64,000 bases of DNA, taken from the NCBI RefSeq assembly GCF_002776575.1, contig NZ_CP022548.1, forward strand, positions 62,001-126,000, given 5' to 3'. The first letter of the stretch is position 1; each line of letters opens with the position of its first letter. Below the pieces are notes generated by a model. It saw only the letters and a list, made by a program, of their open reading frames with translations, had not been told where the DNA came from and made no database searches. The translations under genes were made by a program, and so were the position numbers. This document shows positions 53,076 through 61,890 of the stretch, one piece after another. This DNA comes from Sphingorhabdus sp. YGSMI21 (lineage in GTDB: Bacteria > Pseudomonadota > Alphaproteobacteria > Sphingomonadales > Sphingomonadaceae).

Positions 53076-53924
53076 TTAATTTTTCGATCGTTTGTCGGCT
53101 CTTTTCTTTAGAGCTGGACTTAGTCTATCCTCTTCCTGCGCTGCAAAGCCGGCGACAAGCGCATCCCTCATTGGAGGATATTCCAGCATATCAACGGGAA
53201 CTGCTCTGATCTGGGTCGCCCCGCGTTTAAGCCCTCCGAATTTTTTGCTCTTGGGATAAGGAAGCCGGGGTACGATAATGTGGACAATAAAGCCGAACAT
53301 GGTCCAATCCATCATAAAATGACCAAATTTTCCATTTCGCTTCTTTTGTGTAGAGAAAACTTCCGGTCCTTTCATGAATTGCCCCATCCATTCGTCACCA
53401 AATCCGCCAGATTTTCGAGGCGTTTTGTCAATAAGGCGTCCAATTCGGACCGTACAGTGTTTCAAAACTTCATCCGAAGGCAAACGTATCAACGCGTCCA
53501 GTTCTTCCATATGCTTTGAGCTTAACACGACTTCACTGAACATCAGGGCATCCGACCGGGCTATTCTCCACGCCACTGAACCAACAGCATGGGCCATTTG
53601 ATTGGCTGGAAAATCTATAGTAGTCCGAAGACCTTGCCTTTTAATCTCATTTTCCAGCACTTTTAATGCGTTGGTCAACGGTCCGTCAAAATTGCGATTA
53701 AAATCATTTTCGCATTTTTCACAAAGTAAAGGCGCCTCGCCGGTGTCACTCGTCAAATGCACGTCCCCGTCTCCTTTGGGAATACCAATGGCCTTTCCAC
53801 TGCCCGCTCTAAGCATTGTCTTGAACGCTGCCTTTGGAATGGCATGAGACATGCTCAACTTGCCGTAACTTGAGCAATATGCGCAGAACGCGCACATGTC
53901 TGGAGATTTGCTAATATTTTTCAT
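53076..53924 (-). CDS. HNH-like zinc-binding protein
   Basis: A 282-aa protein. The N-terminal third has two Cys pairs and an SH motif: CAFCAYC (11-17), LSMSHAIPKAAF with His27, and LLCEKCENDFNRNFD with C68/C71 and N76/N78. This is the layout of HNH-type endonucleases. The C-terminal two thirds have no recognised domain. The ATG at 53924 is preferred; 53987 is an alternative. It precedes the NTPase gene on the same strand, so a role in the same defence block is possible but unproven. Confidence 0.6.
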   Translation of the reverse strand: MKNISKSPDMCAFCAYCSSYGKLSMSHAIPKAAFKTMLRAGSGKAIGIPKGDGDVHLTSDTGEAPLLCEKCENDFNRNFDGPLTNALKVLENEIKRQGLRTTIDFPANQMAHAVGSVAWRIARSDALMFSEVVLSSKHMEELDALIRLPSDEVLKHCTVRIGRLIDKTPRKSGGFGDEWMGQFMKGPEVFSTQKKRNGKFGHFMMDWTMFGFIVHIIVPRLPYPKSKKFGGLKRGATQIRAVPVDMLEYPPMRDALVAGFAAQEEDRLSPALKKRADKRSKN

Positions 53925-53994
53925 TGATGAGTTTATATAGGTGCCGCTTACTTCAAAAGAGTCAACAATGTCAGCTGATATCATCAAAACTAGA

Positions 53995-54168
53995 CTATTC
54001 TTGTTTCTGCAAATAATCCTCCACTCTCATCAACGTCCTAGCCCGCGGCCTACGCCCTTCCCTTAAATCCAATACAAATCTCGGGTCACCGACAGCACGT
54101 CTGCCAAACCGCGTCGGCGACATATGCGTCCGCTTCAGATGCTTTTCGATACGATCCAACAGTTTCAA
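53995..54168 (-). CDS. Small HTH-like protein, TTG start
   Basis: A 57-aa basic protein starting at TTG 54168, supported by a strong AGGAGG 6 bp upstream (54175-54180). It encodes KLLDRIEKHLKRTHMSPTRF, GRRAVGDPRFVLDLREGRRP and RARTLMRVEDYLQKQE, which looks like a minimal XRE-type helix-turn-helix. It is divergent from the S24 repressor gene. Too short for usual gene callers but well supported by its start signal and composition. Confidence 0.72.
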   Translation of the reverse strand: MKLLDRIEKHLKRTHMSPTRFGRRAVGDPRFVLDLREGRRPRARTLMRVEDYLQKQE

Positions 54169-54276
54169 ATGAGGCCTCCTCGAATCATAAATTACTTGTG
54201 TTCTTGTTATGTTCCTAGTAGGAAGATTGCATATTGTCTAGGATAAATCCTATTGAGGGGTCGAAAGGCACAAAAC
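54169..54276. promoter_or_regulatory. Divergent promoter between 57-aa gene and S24 repressor
   Basis: A 108-bp AT-rich gap (AAATTACTTGTGTTCTTGTT at 54189, TTGCATATTGTCTAGGATAA at 54226) that must hold both start sites. No clean operator dyad stands out. Confidence 0.4.
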
Positions 54277-54912
54277 ATGGATGATGTACGAGAAACTCTG
54301 GATCGGCTGATCCGCCAAAACGGGGATGATTATTCCGGCCTCTCAAAAATGCTTGGCCGTAATGCTGCCTATATCCAGCAGTTCATAAAGCGCGGTTCGC
54401 CGCGCAAGCTGGACCCGGAGGACAGACTTAGGCTAGCGAGCTTTTACGGTATTGACGAACAACTGTTGGGCGGGCCGCCGCCAACTGGCAGTGACGGAAT
54501 GGTCGAAGTCCCTGTGCTCGATGTCAATGTCTCTGCAGGGCATGGCGCGCTGGCGACAAGCGAGGATAGGAAAACGCGTTTCTCTTTTGATGAACGCTGG
54601 CTGCGCAAACTGACACCGGCTAGAGGCGTCAGCCTTTCGGTCGTCCGCGTCATGGGCGATTCCATGGAACCAACATTGTCGGACGGAGATGACGTTCTCG
54701 TAGATGCTTCCGACCATGGTTCCCGGCTCCGCGATGGGATCTATGTTATGCGGATCGATGATACATTGGTGGTCAAGCGCATTGCGCTAAGACCCGATAG
54801 TCCCTTCATTACCATCGCCAGTGATAACCCGACTTATCCGACCTGGGAGGATATTGATCGCAGCACCGTCCATATCGCAGGCCGGGTACTTTGGTTTGGT
54901 CGCGCGCTTTGA
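54277..54912 (+). CDS. S24/LexA-like transcriptional repressor
   Basis: A 211-aa repressor with an N-terminal HTH (DDYSGLSKMLGRNAAYIQQF) and a C-terminal S24 peptidase fold. The Ser-Lys dyad is visible as VMGDSMEPTLSDGDDV (Ser near 128) and DTLVVKRI (Lys near 166). Such repressors self-cleave with RecA after DNA damage; the cleavage site is not obvious (VSAGHGA may stand there). The ATG at 54277 follows GAAAGG. It is convergent with traI. It probably controls the neighbouring mobile functions. Confidence 0.88.
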   Translation: MDDVRETLDRLIRQNGDDYSGLSKMLGRNAAYIQQFIKRGSPRKLDPEDRLRLASFYGIDEQLLGGPPPTGSDGMVEVPVLDVNVSAGHGALATSEDRKTRFSFDERWLRKLTPARGVSLSVVRVMGDSMEPTLSDGDDVLVDASDHGSRLRDGIYVMRIDDTLVVKRIALRPDSPFITIASDNPTYPTWEDIDRSTVHIAGRVLWFGRAL

Positions 54913-54935
54913 GAAATATGTCACTCTGAACTAAA

Positions 54936-57863
54936 CTAAATCCCCATATCCAATGGTTTGCTATGCTCTTTCTCCAGTTCTCGCTGCTCCTTTTGCGGTT
55001 CTTTGGGCGCGGTTTCAATTCCTTTAGCAAGACCCGTGGCTGCGGCTTTACCAAGTCGCTTAGTCACTTCGAGCGCTGATGTTTTTACGCCTTCATTTTT
55101 CTCGACTGCGGTTTCCAGTTTCTCGCGGTTATCAACGATCAGCGTTAAACCATCCCGCAATCTGGTAATCGTGACCAGAAATGTCTGCTTGTTGGAAAGA
55201 TTACGCTCGCGGCTATCCATGACCGCAATCCCGCGATCAGAAGTCAGCCCCTGCGCCATATGGGCATTGAGCGCGTAAGCTAGATCAATGCGCTTTAGCA
55301 TAGGGTCTTTATGGGGCAGTCGATGCTCCATGCCGGAAGATGTTCGTAAGTGAACATGATCATTATCTATTGCCGTAATATTTGCCTGATCCGCATTGAA
55401 TAAACCGCGTTTGTGATCGCTATCGGTCCAGCGAATTTTATCACCGGCATAAATATCGAGCTGCTTCTTTTCAAATAAAGCGATCTGATCTTCAGATGCA
55501 TTGGCGCGAAGTTTGCCAACCTGGAAGCTCCGCTCCCTGCCCTTGCGATCTTTAAGAACAAGCTGCTTTGCGCGTTCATCTACCGAGATGACATCATATT
55601 GACCCTTGCCAAGACGCTGACTTCTATCCGGCGCTTTAAGTTCGATCATCATGCCCGGCTTGTAGCTGTGAACATAGCGCAGTTCCTCACGGGTGTTGTT
55701 GACGCGGGAGAAGGTGTCCAGTTTTAGCCCGCGTTTTCCCAGTTCATCATTTTGTTTAAGCCCGGTTTGCACCGCTTCATTGACTGCGGTGCGCAGTGCC
55801 CGTCCAGATGCATAAATGGCCGTGGATTGCCGTTCGTGCGGAGAGAGCGCGAGCCAGCGTTCGGCAGCGATCAGGGCGCTGCCCTCTTTGGTTTCGATAA
55901 TATGGTCCTTCAAATAGGACATGGCCTCGCCGATATTTCCGGCCTGGGCTGAATATTGTGCGCGGCGTAATATTTTATCACGCGCGCGCAAATTGGTGAT
56001 CATTTTTGCGGTATCAATGCCCGAGGCCTGCACAAGCGCGAAGGGCTTGCCGGCATCGACAGCGCCAAGCTGCTTCTTGTCCCCGATCATCACCAGACGG
56101 TCTACCTCGAGCAGGTTTGCGAGCCGGACCAGCTTTTCTTTTTCGACATTGGATACCATCGAGGCCTCGTCGAGCACCAGCACATGGTCTTTCATGGCGG
56201 CTTTGGCTTCTGTGAGAGCATTTTTATCCGCTCCCTCCTGTAGGAGGTTTTTGTGACTTCCGATGAAGCGCGCCAGGGTCATCGACGCAATCCCGGTATC
56301 GCGTTCGAGCATCTGGACGAGCGTATTCTGGACGGCGAGACCCAGAACCGTTTTACCATTCTCGCCAAAAAGCTGCGAGACGGGTTTAAGAAGGCTGCTC
56401 TTGCCTGCCCCGGCAATGCCCTGCACCGCGATAATGCGGTTGGACGATGATAATATCATCCGGCCTGCGGACTCTTGTCCTTCGTTAAGTGTCATCCCAA
56501 AGTTAAGACCCGCGACCGCTTGCAGCTGATCGCCTGCCATGCCCGATGACAAAAAAGGCTCTGACTTGCCCCTGCCCGCTTCAACCTGTCCAATTATCCG
56601 CTGCTCGGTCTGCAAAGCATCACGCGTGGTGACAAAATCACGGTCGCGTCCTTTGCCCCGGACGAGCTCACCTTCCCTGACCAGCGCCCGTACACGGCGT
56701 TCGACATGGGCAATGGATGTCGGTAGGCCAAAATCCAAAGCTGTCTTGTAAACATCATGAACCCCAAAGGCTGCTTCGCGCTGCGCCAGATGGCGAATGG
56801 CTGAAGCGGTCGCCTGCGCTGCAGCTATCTCTTCGCGGGGTTTGTTCAGGATATGCACTGGCACCAAAGGATCGGCGGAAGGCTTTGGACCAAATCCCTG
56901 AATTTTTTCTGCAAACGCGCGCAGGAAAATCATCCCTTTTTGCGCCAGCGACAGATTGGGATTTTTATCAACCTCCAAACCAGCTGCGCGAATGTTCGCT
57001 TTGTCGATCAATCCGCCAAGATCGAGATCCATCGCCCGTGCTGCTTCCTGCCATGTTGTAGACAAGGCATCCCTGTCCTTTATGGCTTCTTTGGGCGCAC
57101 GGGTGGCCAGAGCGGCAATCTTGCCAGCTTCCAGTCCTGGTCCCCGGCGCGCATCAAGCACCTCCTGTCGGCGGGTCGAAAAGGCCATGACCGCTTCGCG
57201 CGATATACCTGCGGCTTCAAAATTACCGTGCTTGCCTTGATGGGCAGGCTGATAGCCAAGCTTTTCGATTTCAAGACGAAAGCGCGCCATCGTCATGCTG
57301 TTCAGAAGCGTGTTGTTCGACCAGAGCTTGTCATTATGCAGCGCCCGCCATTTGGCGTCCGGGCCTTGGGTGATATTGGCGACAACCGCGTGAAAATGAA
57401 CATTGGGTTCAGAATTGCGATTGGTATCATGCTGGAACAGTCCAATGGTGAGATTGCCGGAACCAATGGCCTTGATCTTGCCGCGAGAAAAAACCCGTGT
57501 TTCGGCGATATTTTTCTCGGCCCATTGCAGCGTCTCGATCACCGCCGTCCGGTAAGCTTCGATGATCCGTTTATCGCCGCCCACCAGAGCGATTAACGAC
57601 CAGCTTTTGGGCAGCGAGAAAGTAAGATCGGTTCCGGCGCGGTGATATTGTTTATCGCTGCCAACACGCTCGCCATTTGGCAATTCACCGCGCAGCAAAG
57701 CTTCAAAGCCGCTCGCGTCCACCTGGCCCTTTAAACCTAACCGCTCCGCTCCTTCTCCGATCCACTGACCGGACCGGTCGGCATCGGCTTTGGTATAATA
57801 GTTATCCGCCGCAAAATAAGTTGCAGCGCCGCCCGCAGAGCGAACATTGGAAGCGGAGAGCAT
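54936..57863 (-). CDS. traI: Conjugative relaxase/helicase TraI (MobF, TrwC-like)
   Basis: A 975-aa relaxase that nicks oriT and unwinds the transferred strand. The N-terminal TrwC domain has catalytic tyrosines Y22/Y23 (AADNYYTKADADRSGQW) and the metal-binding triad in FQHDTN and NVHFHAVVAN (about 146-157). A superfamily-1 helicase follows: Walker A IAGAGKSSLLKPV, Walker B HVLVLDEASMVSN, MIGDKKQLGAVDAGKPF and a C-terminal ALNAHMAQGLTSDRGIAV motif. The tail is charged. It lies downstream of traD on the same strand. Confidence 0.95.
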   Translation of the reverse strand: MLSASNVRSAGGAATYFAADNYYTKADADRSGQWIGEGAERLGLKGQVDASGFEALLRGELPNGERVGSDKQYHRAGTDLTFSLPKSWSLIALVGGDKRIIEAYRTAVIETLQWAEKNIAETRVFSRGKIKAIGSGNLTIGLFQHDTNRNSEPNVHFHAVVANITQGPDAKWRALHNDKLWSNNTLLNSMTMARFRLEIEKLGYQPAHQGKHGNFEAAGISREAVMAFSTRRQEVLDARRGPGLEAGKIAALATRAPKEAIKDRDALSTTWQEAARAMDLDLGGLIDKANIRAAGLEVDKNPNLSLAQKGMIFLRAFAEKIQGFGPKPSADPLVPVHILNKPREEIAAAQATASAIRHLAQREAAFGVHDVYKTALDFGLPTSIAHVERRVRALVREGELVRGKGRDRDFVTTRDALQTEQRIIGQVEAGRGKSEPFLSSGMAGDQLQAVAGLNFGMTLNEGQESAGRMILSSSNRIIAVQGIAGAGKSSLLKPVSQLFGENGKTVLGLAVQNTLVQMLERDTGIASMTLARFIGSHKNLLQEGADKNALTEAKAAMKDHVLVLDEASMVSNVEKEKLVRLANLLEVDRLVMIGDKKQLGAVDAGKPFALVQASGIDTAKMITNLRARDKILRRAQYSAQAGNIGEAMSYLKDHIIETKEGSALIAAERWLALSPHERQSTAIYASGRALRTAVNEAVQTGLKQNDELGKRGLKLDTFSRVNNTREELRYVHSYKPGMMIELKAPDRSQRLGKGQYDVISVDERAKQLVLKDRKGRERSFQVGKLRANASEDQIALFEKKQLDIYAGDKIRWTDSDHKRGLFNADQANITAIDNDHVHLRTSSGMEHRLPHKDPMLKRIDLAYALNAHMAQGLTSDRGIAVMDSRERNLSNKQTFLVTITRLRDGLTLIVDNREKLETAVEKNEGVKTSALEVTKRLGKAAATGLAKGIETAPKEPQKEQRELEKEHSKPLDMGI

Positions 57864-57905
57864 AGTCCATTCCTATCATTGAACGCGCCCTCCACCGCGC
57901 AGGTT

Positions 57906-60179
57906 TCACATGTCATATTCGCCGATATCGCGGTCCGGCTCATCACGCACAGCGCCCTCACGGAGATCCCGGCCAGCATCACGCGGCAGACCGCTCAGCG
58001 ACCGGGCCTTGTTCGCTGGATCGGATGGATCAGGCAGATCAGAGCGCTGCTGTTTGTCATCTTCGGGAGACGGTGATGGCGCCTGCTCATCCTTGCCGAG
58101 CGATTTAATCGGACCATCGGTAGCGGGATCCGCTGTGTTGCCCTTCAGTATTTTATCTTGAGGCTCATCGGACAACTGGACGTCGGTGATTTCTTCGGGC
58201 TCCCGAAAGGCAAACTCCTTCTGATCGGCCGCAGATTGTTTGACGCCTTCGTCATTGTCATCGGAGTCCGCTGCTGGCTCCTCCTCCCCGCTGTGGCTAT
58301 TTTTAGCCGTCCCTTCAGACTTGGAAGACGGCAGTGGTTCTTTGCTGGGTGCGCGAGGTTTATACAGTTCATCGGGCTCATCAAATGCCCGCGCAATAAA
58401 TCCTTCTGCCAGACTGGGCCAGGATTGCGGGACCAGTTTAACCGGCGCAGCGGGGAAGCCATCGGGGAACTTGATGTAGCCGTTGAGCCGCGGCAAGTTC
58501 ATAAATTGATCGGGCAGCAGCAGCGGTTCGATCTGCCTTCTGGGGGTTAGACTGACGGCATCACGGGCATTATTATAGCCGTAACTATAGCCTTCTTCCA
58601 TGTCGCGTATCTGCCGGTGACCGATAAAGTCTGAGCACCATGTTGCCGTTTCCCGGTCGGCTGTAGCCAGTATTAATTTGGTGCGCGCAAGCGAAGACAA
58701 TGTCATCGCCATATTTTCACCATACACCTCCTTGAGTTTGGCAAATGCATGAATACCAGTCACGATAGCGCCGCCAAAATTGCGGGCCGTTTGCAAACCT
58801 TTTTCCAGCGCTGGCAACCGGTGCAATGCGCCCAGCTCATCAATCATGAACCACACCCGCAAATCGGATGTCCGGCTCATCGACATGAGGGTATTCATCG
58901 CAGTGTCCATCCACAATGTTAGCAGCTTGGAACAGATACTCATGTCCACATAGCGCGCGGATATAAATATGATCCCGCCGCGTTCGCATTCACCCTGCAC
59001 CCAGTCGCGGATTGAAAAGTGCGGACCATGTTTGGGCAGCAACATCAAAGCCTCGGCATTTGCATTAAGCACAGCCCGGATTGAGGTTGCCATCCGGGCC
59101 GCTTTGGGCGCGGTCAGTTGCTCCGCGACAGTACCCTTTAGGAGCTTATGAACATCTGTGAGATCGGCCGTAATCAGCTTGTTTGCGAGCGCCTCGTTGG
59201 TTGGCGTTCCCGCCTTCATCAGTTGCATGCAGGATTGCACAAATACCGAGCGGGCACCAATAACCCAGAACTGGTCATCGCCGCCGCCATCCTGGGGTAC
59301 TATTGCTTCAGCAGCGCTGTGAAATTCGGCAATGGTGCTGCAATCATTGAACACACTCCATTGCGGACAGCGGGCATCAAGCGGGTTCAATATGACATCA
59401 CGCGAAGGGTCATAGAAATGTTCGATAAAAGCGCCGGTCAGATCGAATATGACGGCGCGCTGTCCCTTTCTGCGGGCCTCGTCTATCATCTCCAGCAGGG
59501 CAACGGTTTTACCGGTTCCGGTGGTTCCGATCAGCATCGCATGGCTCTGTTCAAGCCGCCAGGGATAACGAACACCTGTAATTGCAGAGGGAGTATAATA
59601 GCCCGCCGCATCGAGCCCATGCTGCCCTGCCAGTCGCCAACGCCGGCCTAATTCGGCGCGCATTTCCCTTACCTGCTCGCTAGCATTATGGCGGGTTATT
59701 TCCGCTTGCAGCTGGGGCAATGTTGCAAGCTGCGCTCCGCGTTCATGTTTACTTTCTTTCGACCGTCCACCAAAATATTCAGCCACCCAATAAAATAGTA
59801 TAAAGGCAGGCAGAAACAGCAATACGGAGATGGCCAAAGCCGTCCGGAGCGCAGTCCATAATGCTTCCATTGCGCGCACGACAGGAGGGAAGTTCTGAAC
59901 CGTTGAAATCGCCATTTCAGTGCTCGCGCCACCGGCAAGATCAAGATTAACCGGCTTGGTAGGATCAAACTCCATGAACCCGTAGAGCGATGCATAAAGG
60001 TTCATGCCGGCAAGGTAGCGCTGATGGTCGGTGAGGCCAGATGTTACCTGCCAATAGCACATCCCTAACAGGAGAATAGCAGCGATAATGAGAGGGGCTT
60101 TGAGCCCACTTGCGAACATGAATCCAAAGTGCCCGAGAAGCTGGCTACCGCGCGTGAAATTGACCAGATTACGCTTCAT
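57906..60179 (-). CDS. traD: Type IV coupling protein TraD
   Basis: A 757-aa VirD4/TraD ATPase that hands the relaxosome to the secretion channel. Two N-terminal membrane helices (LKAPLIIAAILLLGMCYWQV; LAISVLLFLPAFILFYWVA), Walker A LIGTTGTGKTVALLEM (about 220) and Walker B VWFMIDELGALHRLP (about 443) are visible. The C-terminal 150 residues are acidic and low in complexity. Start 60179 (MKRNLVNFTRGSQ) follows GGAGG and overlaps the preceding gene by 11 bp. Confidence 0.94.
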   Translation of the reverse strand: MKRNLVNFTRGSQLLGHFGFMFASGLKAPLIIAAILLLGMCYWQVTSGLTDHQRYLAGMNLYASLYGFMEFDPTKPVNLDLAGGASTEMAISTVQNFPPVVRAMEALWTALRTALAISVLLFLPAFILFYWVAEYFGGRSKESKHERGAQLATLPQLQAEITRHNASEQVREMRAELGRRWRLAGQHGLDAAGYYTPSAITGVRYPWRLEQSHAMLIGTTGTGKTVALLEMIDEARRKGQRAVIFDLTGAFIEHFYDPSRDVILNPLDARCPQWSVFNDCSTIAEFHSAAEAIVPQDGGGDDQFWVIGARSVFVQSCMQLMKAGTPTNEALANKLITADLTDVHKLLKGTVAEQLTAPKAARMATSIRAVLNANAEALMLLPKHGPHFSIRDWVQGECERGGIIFISARYVDMSICSKLLTLWMDTAMNTLMSMSRTSDLRVWFMIDELGALHRLPALEKGLQTARNFGGAIVTGIHAFAKLKEVYGENMAMTLSSLARTKLILATADRETATWCSDFIGHRQIRDMEEGYSYGYNNARDAVSLTPRRQIEPLLLPDQFMNLPRLNGYIKFPDGFPAAPVKLVPQSWPSLAEGFIARAFDEPDELYKPRAPSKEPLPSSKSEGTAKNSHSGEEEPAADSDDNDEGVKQSAADQKEFAFREPEEITDVQLSDEPQDKILKGNTADPATDGPIKSLGKDEQAPSPSPEDDKQQRSDLPDPSDPANKARSLSGLPRDAGRDLREGAVRDEPDRDIGEYDM

Positions 60180-60501
60180 CACGACCTCCATTCGAAGAGG
60201 CAGGAGCAAGCCCCAATCGCTGCAGGCGGCGGGCATAGGCATCATGGGTTTTTTGCCGAAGCGAACTATCTGGATGGGCAGTCAAAATGGCATCAAGCGC
60301 TACGGACGAAAATACAATCTCGCGGGCTTTGTCGAGGCCTTTTAAAGCGTCGCTATTACCTTCATCCTGCGCAATATACGCCGCCATCACAAGATCACGA
60401 ATGAAGACGCTGACACATTCCCCGTGATCGTCAGCCTCCGACCTGACCCACTGCGCCAGCGGATAAGAAAGATAGGTTTGTAAGCAAATATGGTTGGTCA
60501 T
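60169..60501 (-). CDS. Ribbon-helix-helix relaxosome accessory protein (TraY/MobC-like candidate)
   Basis: A 110-aa protein beginning with an RHH-like fold: ICLQTYLSYPLAQWVRSEAD then DHGECVSVFIRDLVMAAYI. The C-terminal half is helical. It is first in the traD-traI transcription unit and next to the candidate oriT, where DNA-binding relaxosome accessory proteins are encoded. The ribosome-binding site AAGGAA lies inside an inverted repeat. Confidence 0.65.
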   Translation of the reverse strand: MTNHICLQTYLSYPLAQWVRSEADDHGECVSVFIRDLVMAAYIAQDEGNSDALKGLDKAREIVFSSVALDAILTAHPDSSLRQKTHDAYARRLQRLGLAPASSNGGRDEA

Positions 60502-60505
60502 ACTC

Positions 60506-60529
60506 AGGTTCCTTGACGTTCAAGAACCT
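60506..60529 (-). promoter_or_regulatory. Inverted repeat covering the ribosome-binding site of the RHH gene
   Basis: AGGTTCCTTGA-CG-TTCAAGAACCT forms a near-perfect hairpin with one bulged C, 5 bp before the RHH-gene start. The minus-strand AAGGAA ribosome-binding site is within the stem. It may be the protein's own operator in DNA or a translational switch in RNA. Confidence 0.5.
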
Positions 60530-60800
60530 GGTTCACCCTTCGAAAAGCCCAATAAGAATAAATCGTGAACAAGTCTAAGTCAATCGGTTATATATCGCTT
60601 TTTATCAATATGTTATGCTGACGTGATTGGGGTAAGACTTGCCCAAAACCCACCAAGTCTTAGAGGATTTGTCTGTTACATCGGGCCATTTTGGAACTTA
60701 AACAATTGATATAAAACAATATACCCAAGGCAGCGAGCTGCGTACGGTGTGCAGTCAAGTTCCCAGCTCGGCAGACCTGCTCCAGCTCGTTTCTTGACCC
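60530..60800. other. Candidate origin of transfer (oriT)
   Basis: Non-coding region upstream of the RHH-traD-traI unit. It contains a perfect 9-bp inverted repeat TAAGACTTG (60633-60641) / CAAGTCTTA (60654-60662) with a 12-bp spacer, a partial third copy AACAAGTCTAAG (near 60568), and an AT-rich stretch (60586-60613). Position and structure match a MobF oriT; the nic site cannot be fixed by eye. Confidence 0.5.
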
Positions 60801-60852
60801 TTAAATAACTAATTTGAAACAACTTTCCTTCAAGAGGATAATATGGGCCATT

Positions 60853-61023
60853 ATGGGATTAAGAGAGAAAAGGTCCGAAAGGGCCGTTTGGCAACCAAAT
60901 AGCATGCAAAAGCCAAAAACTGCCGACCGGTTTTTGTCAATTTTCTGCTGGATTGAAGCATTCGTTGGTGCGGTTGTAAATGCATTGGAAGAGCAAACTG
61001 ACATACGCCCTATCGTCAATTAG
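60853..61023 (+). CDS. Possible small protein near ssb (doubtful)
   Basis: A 56-codon frame (MGLREKRSERAVWQPNSMQ, then FLSIFCWIEAFVGAVVNALE) with an internal ATG at 60904. An AGAGG lies upstream but is better spaced for another ATG at 60842 that opens only 19 codons. No family recognised. May be chance within a 550-bp non-coding region. Confidence 0.25.
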   Translation: MGLREKRSERAVWQPNSMQKPKTADRFLSIFCWIEAFVGAVVNALEEQTDIRPIVN

Positions 61024-61039
61024 AAGTTAGAATTGTAGC

Positions 61040-61074
61040 AAAAAGAAAGGCCCGGTAGCGGATACTACCGAGCC
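61040..61074 (-). terminator. Rho-independent terminator after ssb
   Basis: On the minus strand a 10-bp stem GGCTCGGTAG / CTACCGGGCC (one G-T-type mismatch) with a short loop is followed by TTTCTTTTT, 27 bp after the ssb stop. Confidence 0.85.
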
Positions 61075-61100
61075 TCGGAATATTGTAATGTCGGTTGCGT

Positions 61101-61445
61101 TTAGTCGGTAGATTTGGCTTTCGCTTTGGAAAGAAAATCAACCTGCTCGGCGATGATTTCACAGCCATAACGAGTGTTGTTTTTATCGTCTGTCCACTTG
61201 GTATAATGGATACGTCCCGTGACCATGATCATGGCTCCTTTGGTGACATGGTCGGCAACGCATTTGCCGATGCCATTGAAGCAGGTAATCCGGTGCCACT
61301 CGGTATCTTTCTGACGTTCGCCTTCGCTGTCTTTGAAGCTGCGTGTTGTCGCCAAAGAGATGTTTGTAATTGTTGCATCTGACTTGGTTTCGCGAACCTC
61401 TGGATCGTTCCCTACGAAGCCGACGAGTGTGACTGTGTTTTTCAT
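61101..61445 (-). CDS. ssb: Single-stranded DNA-binding protein
   Basis: A 114-aa OB-fold protein: MKNTVTLVGFVGNDPEVRET, ISLATTRSFKDSEGERQKDT, EWHRITCFNGIGKCVADHVT and GRIHYTKWTDDKNNTRYGCE. It lacks the acidic C-terminal tail (DDDIPF-type) of chromosomal SSB, ending KAKAKSTD. Plasmid SSBs protect transferred single strands in the recipient. Ribosome-binding site AAAGGTA; own terminator follows. Confidence 0.92.
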   Translation of the reverse strand: MKNTVTLVGFVGNDPEVRETKSDATITNISLATTRSFKDSEGERQKDTEWHRITCFNGIGKCVADHVTKGAMIMVTGRIHYTKWTDDKNNTRYGCEIIAEQVDFLSKAKAKSTD

Positions 61446-61890
61446 GATTGATTACCTTTCGAAGCTATTTTGTTCGTCCAAGGGACCATCCCTTTGACTA
61501 AGCCCGAAAGGTCCGGCTGGGGTCTGGACTGCACCGAATGACAATGAGGGAAACTCCGCTCGAAGGGGTGGAGCGGGCAGCAGCGCATAGCGATGCAACA
61601 CGGCCCTGAAGATGCGCGGGTTGCTGTCCAGGCACCATCCGGACAGGGGCGGTTTATGTCATGAGAGGGGATGTGTTTTTGGACTATTGCCAGCTATCGA
61701 TTGGTTTCCCGATACAAATTGCAATTGTGGTGTTTTTGGATGGCCATTCGGAATTCTGAAATCGATGCTGAGAGTATAATCGAATTGTCTCAGCGGAAAT
61801 CAAAAATTGTCCAGTCGAATGGCAATTATTGGGTGGATTGCTGCCTGTCCGGTTTTGGCTGGCAGAGAAGAAGAGCGGTCGTACCTAAAG
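61446..61890. other. Intergenic region between ssb and the DUF2817 gene
   Basis: About 445 bp without a supported gene. It contains a short dyad AAGGGA-CCA-TCCCTT (near 61480-61494), upstream of ssb. Nothing else recognisable. The border between the transfer module and the following genes probably lies here. Confidence 0.45.

Noticed and set aside
20779..61445. Complete plasmid backbone or ICE with defined ends
   Set aside because: No replication, partition or integrase gene and no att-like duplications were found, so the element type and its limits cannot be assigned.
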